64,000 nucleotides of DNA, taken from the NCBI RefSeq assembly GCF_900116445.1, contig NZ_FPBH01000009.1:186001-250000 (forward strand). The letters run 5' to 3'. The notes under the pieces are model-generated. The model did not search any database, was not told the origin of the DNA, and was given only the letters and a program-made list of their open reading frames with translations. Below, in pieces: positions 8,839-17,937 of this stretch. Each line of letters begins with the position of its first letter. Position 1 is the stretch's first letter. The translations under genes were made by a program, and so were the position numbers. Source of the DNA: Paraburkholderia aspalathi (GTDB lineage: Bacteria > Pseudomonadota > Gammaproteobacteria > Burkholderiales > Burkholderiaceae).

Positions 8839-9681
8839 ATGTCCTTCCGCTCGTTTGCCCGTCCGTTTCTGCTTTCAGGCGCACTCGCGCTTGCTGCCGC
8901 GTTGACCGCCCAGCCGGCCGCTGCCGCGTGCACGTCGTCGATTCCCGCCGACGCGCTGATCAAGAAAGGCGCGCTCATCATGTCGACCAACCCGACGCTG
9001 CCGCCGCTGCAATACACCGACGGTTCCGGGCAACTGAAGGGCATGCGCATCGAATTGGGCGAAGAGATCGCCAAGCGTTTGTGCCTCACGCCCGAATACG
9101 TGAAGATCGATTTCGACGCGATGGTGCCGGGTCTGCAAGGCGGCCGCTGGGATGTCATCAATACCGGCATTTTCGTGACCGACGCGCGTACTCGCATCAT
9201 GCAGATGATCCCGTACGAGAACCAGGCGATCAGCATTTCCGCCACCTCGTCGAATCCGTTGAAGATCACGAAGACGGACGACCTCGCGGGGCACACGGTG
9301 GCCGTCGAGATCGGTGGTTTCGAGGAGGCGCAGGCGCGCGCGATGATGAAGGATATGACGGCGCGCGGGTTGACGCCCTTCACGCTGCGCACCTTCGACA
9401 CGTTTTCGATTGCTTATCAGGCGCTGGCCGCCGGCCAGGTGGACGCGGTCGTCTCGATCGACGCGGTGGCCGGCGAATACCAGAAGCGCGGCGGCTTTGC
9501 GCGTGTCGTGTCCGGCATTCACCCGACGCCGGTCGCGCTTGCAGCGAAGAGCCCGGCTCTCGCGAGCGCGATCGCCGGCGTGCTCGACGAGATGCAGAAG
9601 GACGGCAGCTACCAGAAGCTGTTTGCGAAGTACGGCATGAAGCCGCTCGATGCGCCAATCGCAGTCGCACAACCGAAGTGA
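8839..9681 (+). CDS. amino-acid-type ABC transporter periplasmic binding protein
   Basis: About 280 residues with a signal peptide ending AAA before CTSSIP, then an SBP_bac_3 fold (LPPLQYTDGSGQLKGM, FDAMVPGLQGGRWDVI, and a C-terminal helix before YGMKPL). TGGAG precedes ATG 8839. It lies 23 bases after the DapA-family gene and 42 before its permease. The binding pocket ligand is not readable; the family carries polar amino acids, opines and related compounds. Confidence 0.88.
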   Translation: MSFRSFARPFLLSGALALAAALTAQPAAAACTSSIPADALIKKGALIMSTNPTLPPLQYTDGSGQLKGMRIELGEEIAKRLCLTPEYVKIDFDAMVPGLQGGRWDVINTGIFVTDARTRIMQMIPYENQAISISATSSNPLKITKTDDLAGHTVAVEIGGFEEAQARAMMKDMTARGLTPFTLRTFDTFSIAYQALAAGQVDAVVSIDAVAGEYQKRGGFARVVSGIHPTPVALAAKSPALASAIAGVLDEMQKDGSYQKLFAKYGMKPLDAPIAVAQPK

Positions 9682-9723
9682 TCGCCGCACGAACACGTTG
9701 ACTACACCTGCAGGAGTCGAGCA

Positions 9724-10473
9724 ATGAGCAAAGGATGGAGCTGGGACGGTTTCGCCTCGTATCTGATCAGCCCGTACTTGATCGGCGGCGCGTTTCAGAC
9801 CATCTGGCTGACGCTCGTGGCGATCGCGGGCGGCCTTGTTCTCGGTTCGCTTATCGCGTTCGCGCGGCTGTCCGGGAAGCATTGGCTGTCAGCGCCGGCT
9901 GCGTTCTACGTTTGGGTTTTTCGTGGGACGCCGCTGCTGGTGCAACTGATCATCCTGTACACGGGGCTGCCGCAGGTCGGGCTGCGTTTCTCCGTGATCG
10001 AGGCGGCGCTCATCGGCTTGATCCTCAACGAGGCGGCATATCTGGCCGAGATTATCCGGGGGGGCATTATCGCCGTGCCGCGCGGGCAGACCAGCGCCGC
10101 GAAGGCACTCGGCCTGAATGGTGTGCAGACTATGAGCCAGATCGTCTTCCCGCAAGCGATGCGGCTCATCGTGCCGTCGCTTGGCAATAGCGTGAACAGC
10201 CTGCTGAAGACGACCTCGATCACGTCGGTGATCTCGATGGAAGAACTGCTCAGACGCACGCAGGAACTCATCCAGGAACGCTTCATGGTGCTCGAGTTGT
10301 TTGTCGTGGCCGCGCTTTACTACCTGCTGATGACGACAGTCTGGAACTTCTTCCAGCGCAAGATCGAAGCCTATTACGGGCGTGGCTATGCTGGGCACGC
10401 CACACACCGAAGCGGCTGGCGCGCATGGCTCTCGGCGCGCCGTACGCTGCGCGTAGCAGCACGCTCTCATTGA
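9724..10473 (+). CDS. amino-acid ABC transporter permease
   Basis: 249 residues with several membrane helices and the EAA loop EAAYLAEIIRGGI..G near the middle (HisMQ/GlnP type). GGAGTCGAGCA precedes ATG 9724. It pairs with the binding protein just upstream. No ATPase gene is present in this cluster, so the ATPase must be supplied from another locus. Confidence 0.88.
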   Translation: MSKGWSWDGFASYLISPYLIGGAFQTIWLTLVAIAGGLVLGSLIAFARLSGKHWLSAPAAFYVWVFRGTPLLVQLIILYTGLPQVGLRFSVIEAALIGLILNEAAYLAEIIRGGIIAVPRGQTSAAKALGLNGVQTMSQIVFPQAMRLIVPSLGNSVNSLLKTTSITSVISMEELLRRTQELIQERFMVLELFVVAALYYLLMTTVWNFFQRKIEAYYGRGYAGHATHRSGWRAWLSARRTLRVAARSH

Positions 10474-10489
10474 TTTCGGAGAAACACTC

Positions 10490-11941
10490 GTGACCGCTAT
10501 GTACCAGTCCAGCTTCGACACGGTGATTCTCAACGCGCGCATCGCCACGGCGGCCGATCTCTACACCGCCGATATCGGCATCCTCGATGGCGTCGTTGTT
10601 GCCATCGGCCGCGATTTGCCCAACGGCCGCGAGACGATCGACGCCAAGGGCCGCTTCGTCACGCCAGGCGGTGTGGACGCGCACGTCCATCTCGACCAGC
10701 CCACGTCCGACGGCTCAAAAATGGCGGACGATTTTCTGACCGGCACGCGCTCAGCAGCCTGCGGCGGCACCACGACGGTCATCCCGTTCGCGCTGCAGTT
10801 CAAGGGGCGCAGCGTGCGCGCGGCGGTCGAGGACTATCACACCCGGGCCAACGGTAAGGCCTCGATTGACTATGCGTTCCACCTGATTGTGTCGGACCCG
10901 ACAGAGGGTGTGCTGAAGGACGAACTGCCGGCACTGATCGCGGACGGTTATACGTCGATCAAGGTCTATATGACCTACGACGACATGAAGCTCGACGATC
11001 GTCAGATCATAGACGTGCTCGCCTGCGCGCGTGTTCATGGTGCGATGACGATGGTCCATGCGGAGAACAGCGATTGCATTGGCTGGTTGACCGAACGGCT
11101 GCTCGCGGCCGGGCTCACCGCGCCGAAGTATCACGGCGATTCGCGGCCGATGCTGGTCGAGCGGGAAGCGACCCATCGGGCGATTGCGTTGTCCGAGGTG
11201 ACGGAGGCGCCGATTCTGATCGTCCATGTCTCCGGACGGGAGGCGATCGAGCAGATTCACTGGGCGCGCGGCCGGGGTCTGCCAATCTTCGCGGAAACCT
11301 GCCCGCAGTATCTTTTCCTCAGCGGAGAAGACCTCGCGCTCGAAGGCTGCGCCGGCGCGAAGTGCATCTGCAGCCCGCCGCCGCGCGACAAGGCGAACCA
11401 GCAAGCCGTATGGACCGGATTGCAGAACGGCATGTTCACGATCGTGTCGTCGGACCACGCGCCCTTTAACTACGACGATCCGCACGGCAAGATGCTGCAC
11501 GGTGCCGCTGGCGGCTTCCATCAGGTGCCCAACGGCATTCCGGGCCTCGAAACACGGCTGCCTTTGCTGTTCTCGGAAGGAGTGCTGGCAGGCCGGATCG
11601 ACATCAACCGCTTCGTGCAGCTCACGTCGACGAACGCGGCGAAACTGTACGGACTGTATCCGCGCAAGGGCGCGATCGCGGTCGGCAGCGATGCCGATCT
11701 GGTGATATGGGATACGGGTATTGAACGTACGATCCGCAACGACGAGCTTCACCATGCAGCCGATTACACGCCCTACGAGGGGCGCGAAGTGCGTGCGTGG
11801 CCCGCGATGACGCTGAGTCGAGGCGTGACCGTGTGGGCGGATGGGCAGTTCCGCGGGCAGGCCGGTCATGGACAGTTCCTGCGATGCGAGCGCCCCGACG
11901 TTGTAACATCGCAGGTCAAAGCCGGGACTGCCGCCATCTGA
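10490..11941 (+). CDS. hydantoinase / dihydropyrimidinase-type cyclic amidase
   Basis: 483 residues of the amidohydrolase superfamily. All metal-site residues are visible: His65 and His67 in DAHVHLD, Lys158 (carbamylated in the family) in SIKVYM, His190 in VHAEN, His247 in IVHVSG and Asp323 in SSDHAP. These enzymes open cyclic amides (dihydropyrimidines, hydantoins). GGAG at 10478-10481 with spacing 8 supports the GTG start at 10490; ATG 10499 is the alternative. Together with the fused dehydrogenase and lyase it suggests catabolism of a nitrogen heterocycle, but the compound is unknown. Confidence 0.88.
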   Translation: MTAMYQSSFDTVILNARIATAADLYTADIGILDGVVVAIGRDLPNGRETIDAKGRFVTPGGVDAHVHLDQPTSDGSKMADDFLTGTRSAACGGTTTVIPFALQFKGRSVRAAVEDYHTRANGKASIDYAFHLIVSDPTEGVLKDELPALIADGYTSIKVYMTYDDMKLDDRQIIDVLACARVHGAMTMVHAENSDCIGWLTERLLAAGLTAPKYHGDSRPMLVEREATHRAIALSEVTEAPILIVHVSGREAIEQIHWARGRGLPIFAETCPQYLFLSGEDLALEGCAGAKCICSPPPRDKANQQAVWTGLQNGMFTIVSSDHAPFNYDDPHGKMLHGAAGGFHQVPNGIPGLETRLPLLFSEGVLAGRIDINRFVQLTSTNAAKLYGLYPRKGAIAVGSDADLVIWDTGIERTIRNDELHHAADYTPYEGREVRAWPAMTLSRGVTVWADGQFRGQAGHGQFLRCERPDVVTSQVKAGTAAI

Positions 11942-11977
11942 AGGCGGATCCGGCGGAAAAGAGAACTACCCGCAATC

Positions 11978-12727
11978 ATGAAAAAAACAGACACGAAGGC
12001 AGCCGTAACGGGCGTGAAGAAGGCGACGAGGAAATCAACAGGCAAGCTGCCGCAGCCGGATACGCCGTCCATACAGACAGAGGAAACGCTCTCCGAAACG
12101 CGTGTCGCGAGCCTCGGCGAGCGCGCCTACCGGCGTTTGCGCGAGATGATCCTGGATCGTGAGCTGGAGGCGGGCGCGCTACTCAATGAGTTGCGTGTCG
12201 CCGACCAACTGGAAATGTCGCGTACACCTGTTCGCGAAGCGCTGATCCGGCTCACCGGCGAAGGTCTGCTGGTGCGCGCCGACGCGCGCAGTTTTGCGGT
12301 GCGCACAGTGTCTACCCGCGAGTTTTTCGAAAGCATGCGGGTTCGTGAAGTACTCGAAGCACAGGCGATCGATCTCGGCATCCAGCGGCTCACGCCCGCG
12401 GCGATCGAGGCGCTGGAAGAGAAGGTTCACGCGCTCGAGGTCGGCAAGCATACGGAAGTCGAGCATCGTGAACTGGATGATCTGCTGCACAGGACGATTG
12501 CAGAGGCGTCGGGCAATGCCGTTCTCGTCCAGATGATCACGATGATGCGGCTGAATGCACGGCTCTTTCGCGTGACGAGCCATCTTCACCGGCAGCAGGA
12601 GAATCACGTCGAACACCTAGCGATCCTCGCCGCGCTGAAGTCGCATGACAAGGTGGAAGCGCGCAATGCGATGATCAGCCACATTCGCGGACTTCAGGAC
12701 GACGTTATCAAGGCGATAACGGGGTAA
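11978..12727 (+). CDS. GntR/FCD-family transcriptional regulator
   Basis: 249 residues. A Lys-rich, probably disordered N-terminus (about 40 residues) precedes a winged helix-turn-helix (about 48-112, with MSRTPVREALIRL) and an FCD ligand-binding domain (FESMRVREVLEAQAI, later AILAALKSHDKVEAR). Such proteins repress catabolic genes until an organic acid inducer binds. It ends the cluster, and the TTTGTATACAAA palindrome at 7851 is its natural candidate operator. Confidence 0.9.
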   Translation: MKKTDTKAAVTGVKKATRKSTGKLPQPDTPSIQTEETLSETRVASLGERAYRRLREMILDRELEAGALLNELRVADQLEMSRTPVREALIRLTGEGLLVRADARSFAVRTVSTREFFESMRVREVLEAQAIDLGIQRLTPAAIEALEEKVHALEVGKHTEVEHRELDDLLHRTIAEASGNAVLVQMITMMRLNARLFRVTSHLHRQQENHVEHLAILAALKSHDKVEARNAMISHIRGLQDDVIKAITG

Positions 12728-12815
12728 CCGCCGCTGGGTCTTACGTTCGAAGATCCGAATTCAAATATGGATAATTAGTATATCTATTAGAAAAAAGCCA
12801 GTATTCAAGCGAAAA

Positions 12816-12846
12816 GGCTGAGTCCTGTACGGTACAGGACTCAGCC
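12816..12846. terminator. bidirectional-type intrinsic terminator
   Basis: A perfect inverted repeat of two 15-base arms around one central base, starting GGCTGAGTCC and ending GGACTCAGCC, lies between the converging GntR and porin genes. Read on the minus strand it is followed by TTTTC and then a further T-run, so it should terminate the porin transcript. Confidence 0.75.
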
Positions 12847-12926
12847 CAGTCAACTTTGGCTCTGCGAATCATCCAGCTTCGCGAGAGCCGTTTAACAAAG
12901 CGGGCTTTTCGCTAAGCCGGACTCAA

Positions 12927-14057
12927 TCAGAACCTGTGGCGAATACCCACTGTCACGGTAGCCTGCTTGTTGGAACCCGAGTCGCCGGTTGCCGAGCCAA
13001 TAACAGCGACAGCGGCCGTGCCCGACGAGTCTTGTGTTCCCGATGCGGTCGTGTAGCCGGCCCATGCGTAGAAATCCGTACGCTTGCTGATCGAGTAGTC
13101 TGCTGCAACAGCGAACTGGTTGTACTTTGCCGACGAATTGCCGCCCGACTTCAGGTACACGTAGCCAATCTGCGTCTGCAGCGGCGCCGATACCTGCCAC
13201 ACGGCGTACACCGAACCCGTGTTGTACTTTTCCGCCTGCTTGAATGTCGAGCTGGCATCTGCAGTGTATTCGGCATAGCTGTAGTAGCCACCCAGGGTCA
13301 CCGAGCCGAACACATAGTTGCCGCCGATACGCGCATTGTTGATCGACGCCGCAGTGGAATACGCTGCGTTGACAGCCGTGTTGAACAACGAATCCCACGT
13401 CGTCGTACCGCGGTTCGCGCCGCTGCCGTTGCTCAGGTGATAGTAGCCTGCTGCCAGATTGACCGGACCATTGCTGTATGCCGCTGCGGCAGCGTAGCTC
13501 TGACCCGAGCCCGTCGCGCCAGCCACCCCGCCCAGCGAGTACATGGTTTCGAACTGGAAGCCGGACCAGGTCGGCGACGTGTACTTGATCGAGTTATTGA
13601 CCCGCGCGCTGTTGTCGGCGTTGTCGATGTCACCCGGCGAGATGAATACGCCACCGAGGAAGCCGTCGCCCTGCACCGGCTGCACCAGGTCAACCAGCGG
13701 ATCGTATTGACGCCCGGCCGTGAGCGTACCCAACTTGTCACTGCTCAGGCCGACGAACGCCTGGCGACCGAACATGCGGCTACCTTGACCGAGCTTGCCG
13801 TTCGTCGAGTTGAAGCCGTTTTCCAACTGGAAGATTGTTTTCAGGCCACCACCGAGGTCTTCTGAGCCTTTCAAGCCCCAACGGCTACCCGACTCGTTGC
13901 CCGAACTCATGCTGAAGGACTTGCTGCCGCCGTCGTTCGAAACGTAGGTCAGGCCGGTATCGATGATGCCGTACAGCGTGACGCTGTTTTGTGCGTGAGC
14001 TACGCCGGTTGCGCCGAGCATGGCCAGCGAAAGAGTTGCCAGTGTGGTCGTCTTCAT
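12927..14057 (-). CDS. Gram-negative porin (Burkholderia trimeric type)
   Basis: About 376 residues with a signal peptide ending AHA before QNSVTLYG, the characteristic first strand of OmpC-like porins in Burkholderiales, and a C-terminal VGIRHRF with terminal Phe needed for outer-membrane insertion. It forms a general diffusion pore. AAGG lies 6 bases before ATG 14057, which is preferred over ATG 14063. It is monocistronic with a strong hairpin terminator downstream. Confidence 0.93.
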   Translation of the reverse strand: MKTTTLATLSLAMLGATGVAHAQNSVTLYGIIDTGLTYVSNDGGSKSFSMSSGNESGSRWGLKGSEDLGGGLKTIFQLENGFNSTNGKLGQGSRMFGRQAFVGLSSDKLGTLTAGRQYDPLVDLVQPVQGDGFLGGVFISPGDIDNADNSARVNNSIKYTSPTWSGFQFETMYSLGGVAGATGSGQSYAAAAAYSNGPVNLAAGYYHLSNGSGANRGTTTWDSLFNTAVNAAYSTAASINNARIGGNYVFGSVTLGGYYSYAEYTADASSTFKQAEKYNTGSVYAVWQVSAPLQTQIGYVYLKSGGNSSAKYNQFAVAADYSISKRTDFYAWAGYTTASGTQDSSGTAAVAVIGSATGDSGSNKQATVTVGIRHRF

Positions 14058-14508
14058 CTGCATCCTTGGGTTTTGGTTGAAGTGCGGGGTGCAGAATAGC
14101 GGCCACGAAATTCTTACAAAAAAGTGTTGGCAAAAAACAACCGTCGATTAGGAATGGAAACTATATGTATTTTTTCGACATGCAAAAGAGGCTATGCAAC
14201 GTACCTTTCTTAACTCTCTCGGCTTCGCCGAAGGATTTCCTTAGCGTAAGTAAGATCATTCCTAAGGAGTCTGGATTGTCGTTGGTCAGGGTATCCCTAC
14301 AAAAGAATCATCCACACCTGCTTGGATCAAGTAAACGAGAGAGTGAGAATCACATCACGCAAAATGGTGAGAGGTGTTTTTGTTCTGTCAAACTTGGTCT
14401 CCAATCTGACACGGAGTGAGAGCGCGGAGTCTGCATAGTCGCCTACTGCCTGCTGTGCGATCGATCGGACATGAGGTTGTGGCTTACCTGAATTGCAGAA
14501 GGATGTGA
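14058..14508. other. intergenic region between divergent porin and LysR genes
   Basis: About 450 bases, more AT-rich than the surroundings, with A- and T-runs near 14115-14175. It should hold the porin and LysR promoters. A small open frame at 14165-14419 has no ribosome site or recognisable protein pattern. Confidence 0.5.
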
Positions 14509-15501
14509 ATGGACATGTTGCAAAGTATCCGCGCCTTCGTGGCCGTCGCAAATGCAAACGGCTTTACCGCAGCAGCGCGACAGATGCGAGTTGGGACGCC
14601 GCAGGTATCGCGCGCCATCGCAGAGCTGGAGACACACCTGGGTTTGCGCTTGCTAAGCCGCACAACCCGCAGCGTGGCATTGACCGCGGCAGGTGACCGA
14701 TATCTTGCGCACTGCAAGTTCATCCTTGACCGGTTAGAACTGGCGGAAGCCGAGGCGGCTGGTCTGTGCGCCAAGCCCGTTGGTACGTTACGAATCGGTG
14801 CGGATCCGACGTTCGATGCTCACCATCTCGCGTGGCTTATTCACGGCTATCAAGCGCGCTATCCTGAGGTAACGGTCCAAACGTCGCTCCTGAGCGGGAG
14901 TTTGGATGCAGCTTTGGATATTCACGACACGATACTTCTTTGCAATCCCGTCCCGCAAATGGAGCGCATGGTGTTTGAGCGCGTCGGCGCAACCAGTACC
15001 GTGCTGTGCGCATCACCGGTTTATCTGGCAAGCCATGGTGTCCCTGAAACAGTCAGCGAACTTCGCCGTCATAGGTGCTTGCAAGTCAGACATATGGACG
15101 ACGCCTCCGAGCAATGGCTGTTCGAAGGACTTGCCGGACCCGAAGTGTTTTGCTGCGATCAGGCGCGGGTATTGACTGATACGACCGACGTACTGGTCAA
15201 CGTAATACAGGAGGGGGGCGGCATCGGTCAGCTGTCTCTATCGCGGGCGCTGCCGGCATTGCGCAGCGGTGTGCTCGTTCGGGTTTTGCCGCAGTATCGG
15301 CTAGCAGCCCGAAACGCGTACGTGTTGTGTCCTTCTGCCCACTATGGCGAGCCCAAGGTTCAGACATGGTTCGAGTTCGTGAAGGCTGCTTTACCGGGAC
15401 GGCTTGCAGAAGATCAGGTTTCGTTGATTTCCCATAATTCGAACCACTCCGAATCGCCTAGGGCTTTTGAAGCTGATGTCGCCGCGGAGGTCCAGTCATA
15501 A
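14509..15501 (+). CDS. LysR-family transcriptional regulator
   Basis: 330 residues. The N-terminal helix-turn-helix (MLQSIRAFVAVANANGFTAA, then QVSRAIAELE) is followed by an effector-binding domain (GTLRIGADPTFDAHHLAW). It most resembles the CrgA/DsdC-like group with the TRSVALT segment. AAGGA five bases before ATG 14509 sets the start. The nearest genes are the divergent porin and a small lipoprotein, so its target is not obvious. Confidence 0.9.
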   Translation: MDMLQSIRAFVAVANANGFTAAARQMRVGTPQVSRAIAELETHLGLRLLSRTTRSVALTAAGDRYLAHCKFILDRLELAEAEAAGLCAKPVGTLRIGADPTFDAHHLAWLIHGYQARYPEVTVQTSLLSGSLDAALDIHDTILLCNPVPQMERMVFERVGATSTVLCASPVYLASHGVPETVSELRRHRCLQVRHMDDASEQWLFEGLAGPEVFCCDQARVLTDTTDVLVNVIQEGGGIGQLSLSRALPALRSGVLVRVLPQYRLAARNAYVLCPSAHYGEPKVQTWFEFVKAALPGRLAEDQVSLISHNSNHSESPRAFEADVAAEVQS

Positions 15502-15717
15502 AACGTAGACCGTACACGGCCAGGCCTGATCCAGATTTATCCATCACGTCATCACGCAGGAAGCCGTTCGGCAACAACAGTGATTACCGGCGTGGAAGCA
15601 TTGGTAATCAACACCGTCTTTGTCCCGGGTATTTGTCCATTCTGCGCCGAAGCGCGCTGGTTACACTCGCCTCTGCGTTTTCGCGCTTGCTGACCATCGA
15701 GGACAGAGGGGAAAAAC

Positions 15718-15906
15718 ATGATTCACATTAGTCGACACTGCCTGGTTGGGCGCAACCAGGTCCGGCAAATTCTTCTGGCCGCTGCGCTTGCGGTTGCCTG
15801 CAGTCTGCAAGGCTGTGCCACGTCGCTCGAGACGTTCGGGCTCGGCGCGGGTGTGGGGATAGTCGGCGCTTTCGGTCTGATCACCTGCGCTATCGGGTGC
15901 CATTGA
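15718..15906 (+). CDS. small lipoprotein, 62 residues
   Basis: A hydrophobic signal segment ends in LQGC, a lipobox with Cys33. A glycine-rich hydrophobic tail (GLGAGVGIVGAFGL) follows, ending ITCAIGCH. GAGGGG lies six bases before ATG 15718. The function is unknown; it would be anchored in the inner or outer membrane. Confidence 0.65.
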   Translation: MIHISRHCLVGRNQVRQILLAAALAVACSLQGCATSLETFGLGAGVGIVGAFGLITCAIGCH

Positions 15907-15978
15907 GCATCGTCAACAGTATTCCTGCAGCGCTTCCCGATAGATGCGACTGCGAATGATCAATCGCAGTCGCCGCGC

Positions 15979-17529
15979 TCAAGCGCTCGTGAACGGCTTC
16001 AGGCCATCGCCGCGGTTGACGCTGCATTGGACCGCCCAGCGGCCGCCGAGCGCGGGCGCAATATAGCCGATCTTTTCCACCGGTTGCCTGGTGACGGGAT
16101 GGCGTCCGTTGAATTCGATCCACCCGCCGCCTTGTTCGACCGCGCGCCAACTGGCCTCGCGGATCGCGGATTGGTCGTCGCCCGGCAGCGCCTCTTTGCG
16201 CAGCTTGCCTGCCTTGCCCGGATCGGAACCGAAGGCACGGAAATAGTCGTCCCGGTCCGCAACCACGATATAGAGATCGCGATCGCGAAAGCCGCCCTTG
16301 GGGTCGTGAAATTGGCGCACGGCATTTTCCGGCCCCTCGGTGTCGACCAGTCGGGCCGCACGCTCCGCCATGGCCCGGGCCTCGTTGGCGCAGCCCTGCC
16401 GCAGCCGGATATATTTAACCCCGTCGCTTAGTCGATCGGCACGGGCTTGCAGCAGACTCGCCGTTTCCACCGACCCGCCGACCATCTCGCCATTGCTGTG
16501 AGTGATGTCGTCCAGCACCTCGACCGCCTGGGCAATCTCCTGCAAGCCGGTGGTCTGCTCGCTGCTCGAGCGGGCGACGTCGCGCAGCAAAGCGGCCACT
16601 TCGCTGACCGCGTCGACTGCGCGCGACAGCAGATTCCGGCTGCCTTCGATGGCTTGCACGCCGTCGCTCACCTCGTCGCGAGAATGCTGGATCAGTTTCT
16701 TGACTTCCGCTGCCGCTTGCGCGCTGCGCTGCGCCAATGCCCGCACTTCGGTGGCGACCACGGCAAAACCGCGGCCGGAATCACCGGCTCGGGCGGCCTC
16801 GACTGCCGCGTTAAGCGCGAGAATATTGGTCTGGAATGCGATGCCGTCGATCACACCGAGTATCTCCCCCATCTCGTGCGAACGTTGCTCGATGCGCTCG
16901 ATGCTTTCGACCGAAGCGCGCACCGCTGCCTGCCCCGCGACTGCATCGGCATGCGCACGGGTGGAGCGCTCATCGGCTTGCTGCGTCTGATCGGTGTTGT
17001 AGCGCACGGCTTCCAGCAAGGCCTGAAGCGAGGCACGGGTCTGCTCCAGGCTGGCAGCCTGCGATTCGGTGCGCTGCGACAGCAAGGTGGCATGTTCGGT
17101 CGCCTGTGCGCCGCCCATCGCGATCAGTTCGGCTTCGCTGCGGATGCGCGCAACTACCTGCGATAACTGGTAAGCGAGCAAGCGCGCCTGTTCACCCAGT
17201 GCCGCCAGCTCGTCGCGTCCCGGCAAAGACACGTCCTGCATCAGATCGCCATCGCACAGTGCATTCAACTGAGCTCGCAAGGTCGAGATCGCGTGGATCA
17301 GGCCCGCCCCGAACAACCCGAAGATCACCAGGAACTGCGCCAATCCCAACGCGGCGCCATAGCTGCCGTACCAGCGCGTTGCCACGACGGCGCCGATGGC
17401 GCTCAGTGCAGCGATCGTCCACTGTACCCGCAGGTTCCAGCGGCGTAATGCCGACCTGAGAAGGAGAGAAGGGGCGTGTGTGGAGGACTGGCCGGCCGTA
17501 GCATGTGGCGTCTTTTTATTGGTTGACAT
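15979..17529 (-). CDS. methyl-accepting chemotaxis protein with C-terminal Cache-like domain
   Basis: About 516 residues. Two membrane helices (about 36-50 and 58-80) are separated by only a few residues, so there is no periplasmic sensor domain. A HAMP-like region and a signalling coiled coil follow, with the conserved hairpin tip FQTNILALNAAVEAARAG. After the coiled coil the chain continues for about 140 residues with NDPKG-like and DRDLYIVVADRDDYF motifs typical of small Cache (sCache_2) sensor domains, here on the cytoplasmic side. The start at 17529 is chosen because the codons upstream of MSTNKK look non-coding. It signals to CheA/CheW encoded elsewhere. Confidence 0.88.
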   Translation of the reverse strand: MSTNKKTPHATAGQSSTHAPSLLLRSALRRWNLRVQWTIAALSAIGAVVATRWYGSYGAALGLAQFLVIFGLFGAGLIHAISTLRAQLNALCDGDLMQDVSLPGRDELAALGEQARLLAYQLSQVVARIRSEAELIAMGGAQATEHATLLSQRTESQAASLEQTRASLQALLEAVRYNTDQTQQADERSTRAHADAVAGQAAVRASVESIERIEQRSHEMGEILGVIDGIAFQTNILALNAAVEAARAGDSGRGFAVVATEVRALAQRSAQAAAEVKKLIQHSRDEVSDGVQAIEGSRNLLSRAVDAVSEVAALLRDVARSSSEQTTGLQEIAQAVEVLDDITHSNGEMVGGSVETASLLQARADRLSDGVKYIRLRQGCANEARAMAERAARLVDTEGPENAVRQFHDPKGGFRDRDLYIVVADRDDYFRAFGSDPGKAGKLRKEALPGDDQSAIREASWRAVEQGGGWIEFNGRHPVTRQPVEKIGYIAPALGGRWAVQCSVNRGDGLKPFTSA

Positions 17530-17937
17530 GGATATTGCCCGAACCGTATGTTGGCTTTTGCCTTCGATCGCTGGACAGGTGCATGGAATGCAACCCGAGA
17601 GCACGTCGATGGCGTGTATGTTCTTGTGTGCCGGAAGACGCCTCCTTAAGCGCGGTTGTCACGGAACGCATCGCTCCGGCAAGCCACAGTCTCCCGTGAG
17701 TAGCTATGAGTGGCGCTCACCGCAAAAGGCACAAGGCCCCGCTCACGTGGCGATTCTCCCATGGCGGAAAGAGCGTGATTATCGAAAACACTCGCACTTC
17801 ACTTCTATTCTGCTTATCGGATTCGAACAGTCGCTTCGTAGCCCGGAACAAGGGCCGCCAGTCGTTACGCTTCTGTTTTGATGGCACGACTTTGCATCAC
17901 GAACTCAGCGGCAGATGTGTAGTGCGCGTTGTTTGCG
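17530..17937. other. intergenic region upstream of the chemoreceptor gene
   Basis: About 400 bases. It must contain the chemoreceptor promoter. No gene or strong repeat was recognised. Confidence 0.4.

Noticed and set aside
14165..14419. 84-codon open frame upstream of the LysR gene
   Set aside because: No ribosome site, no motif, and it lies in a probable promoter region.
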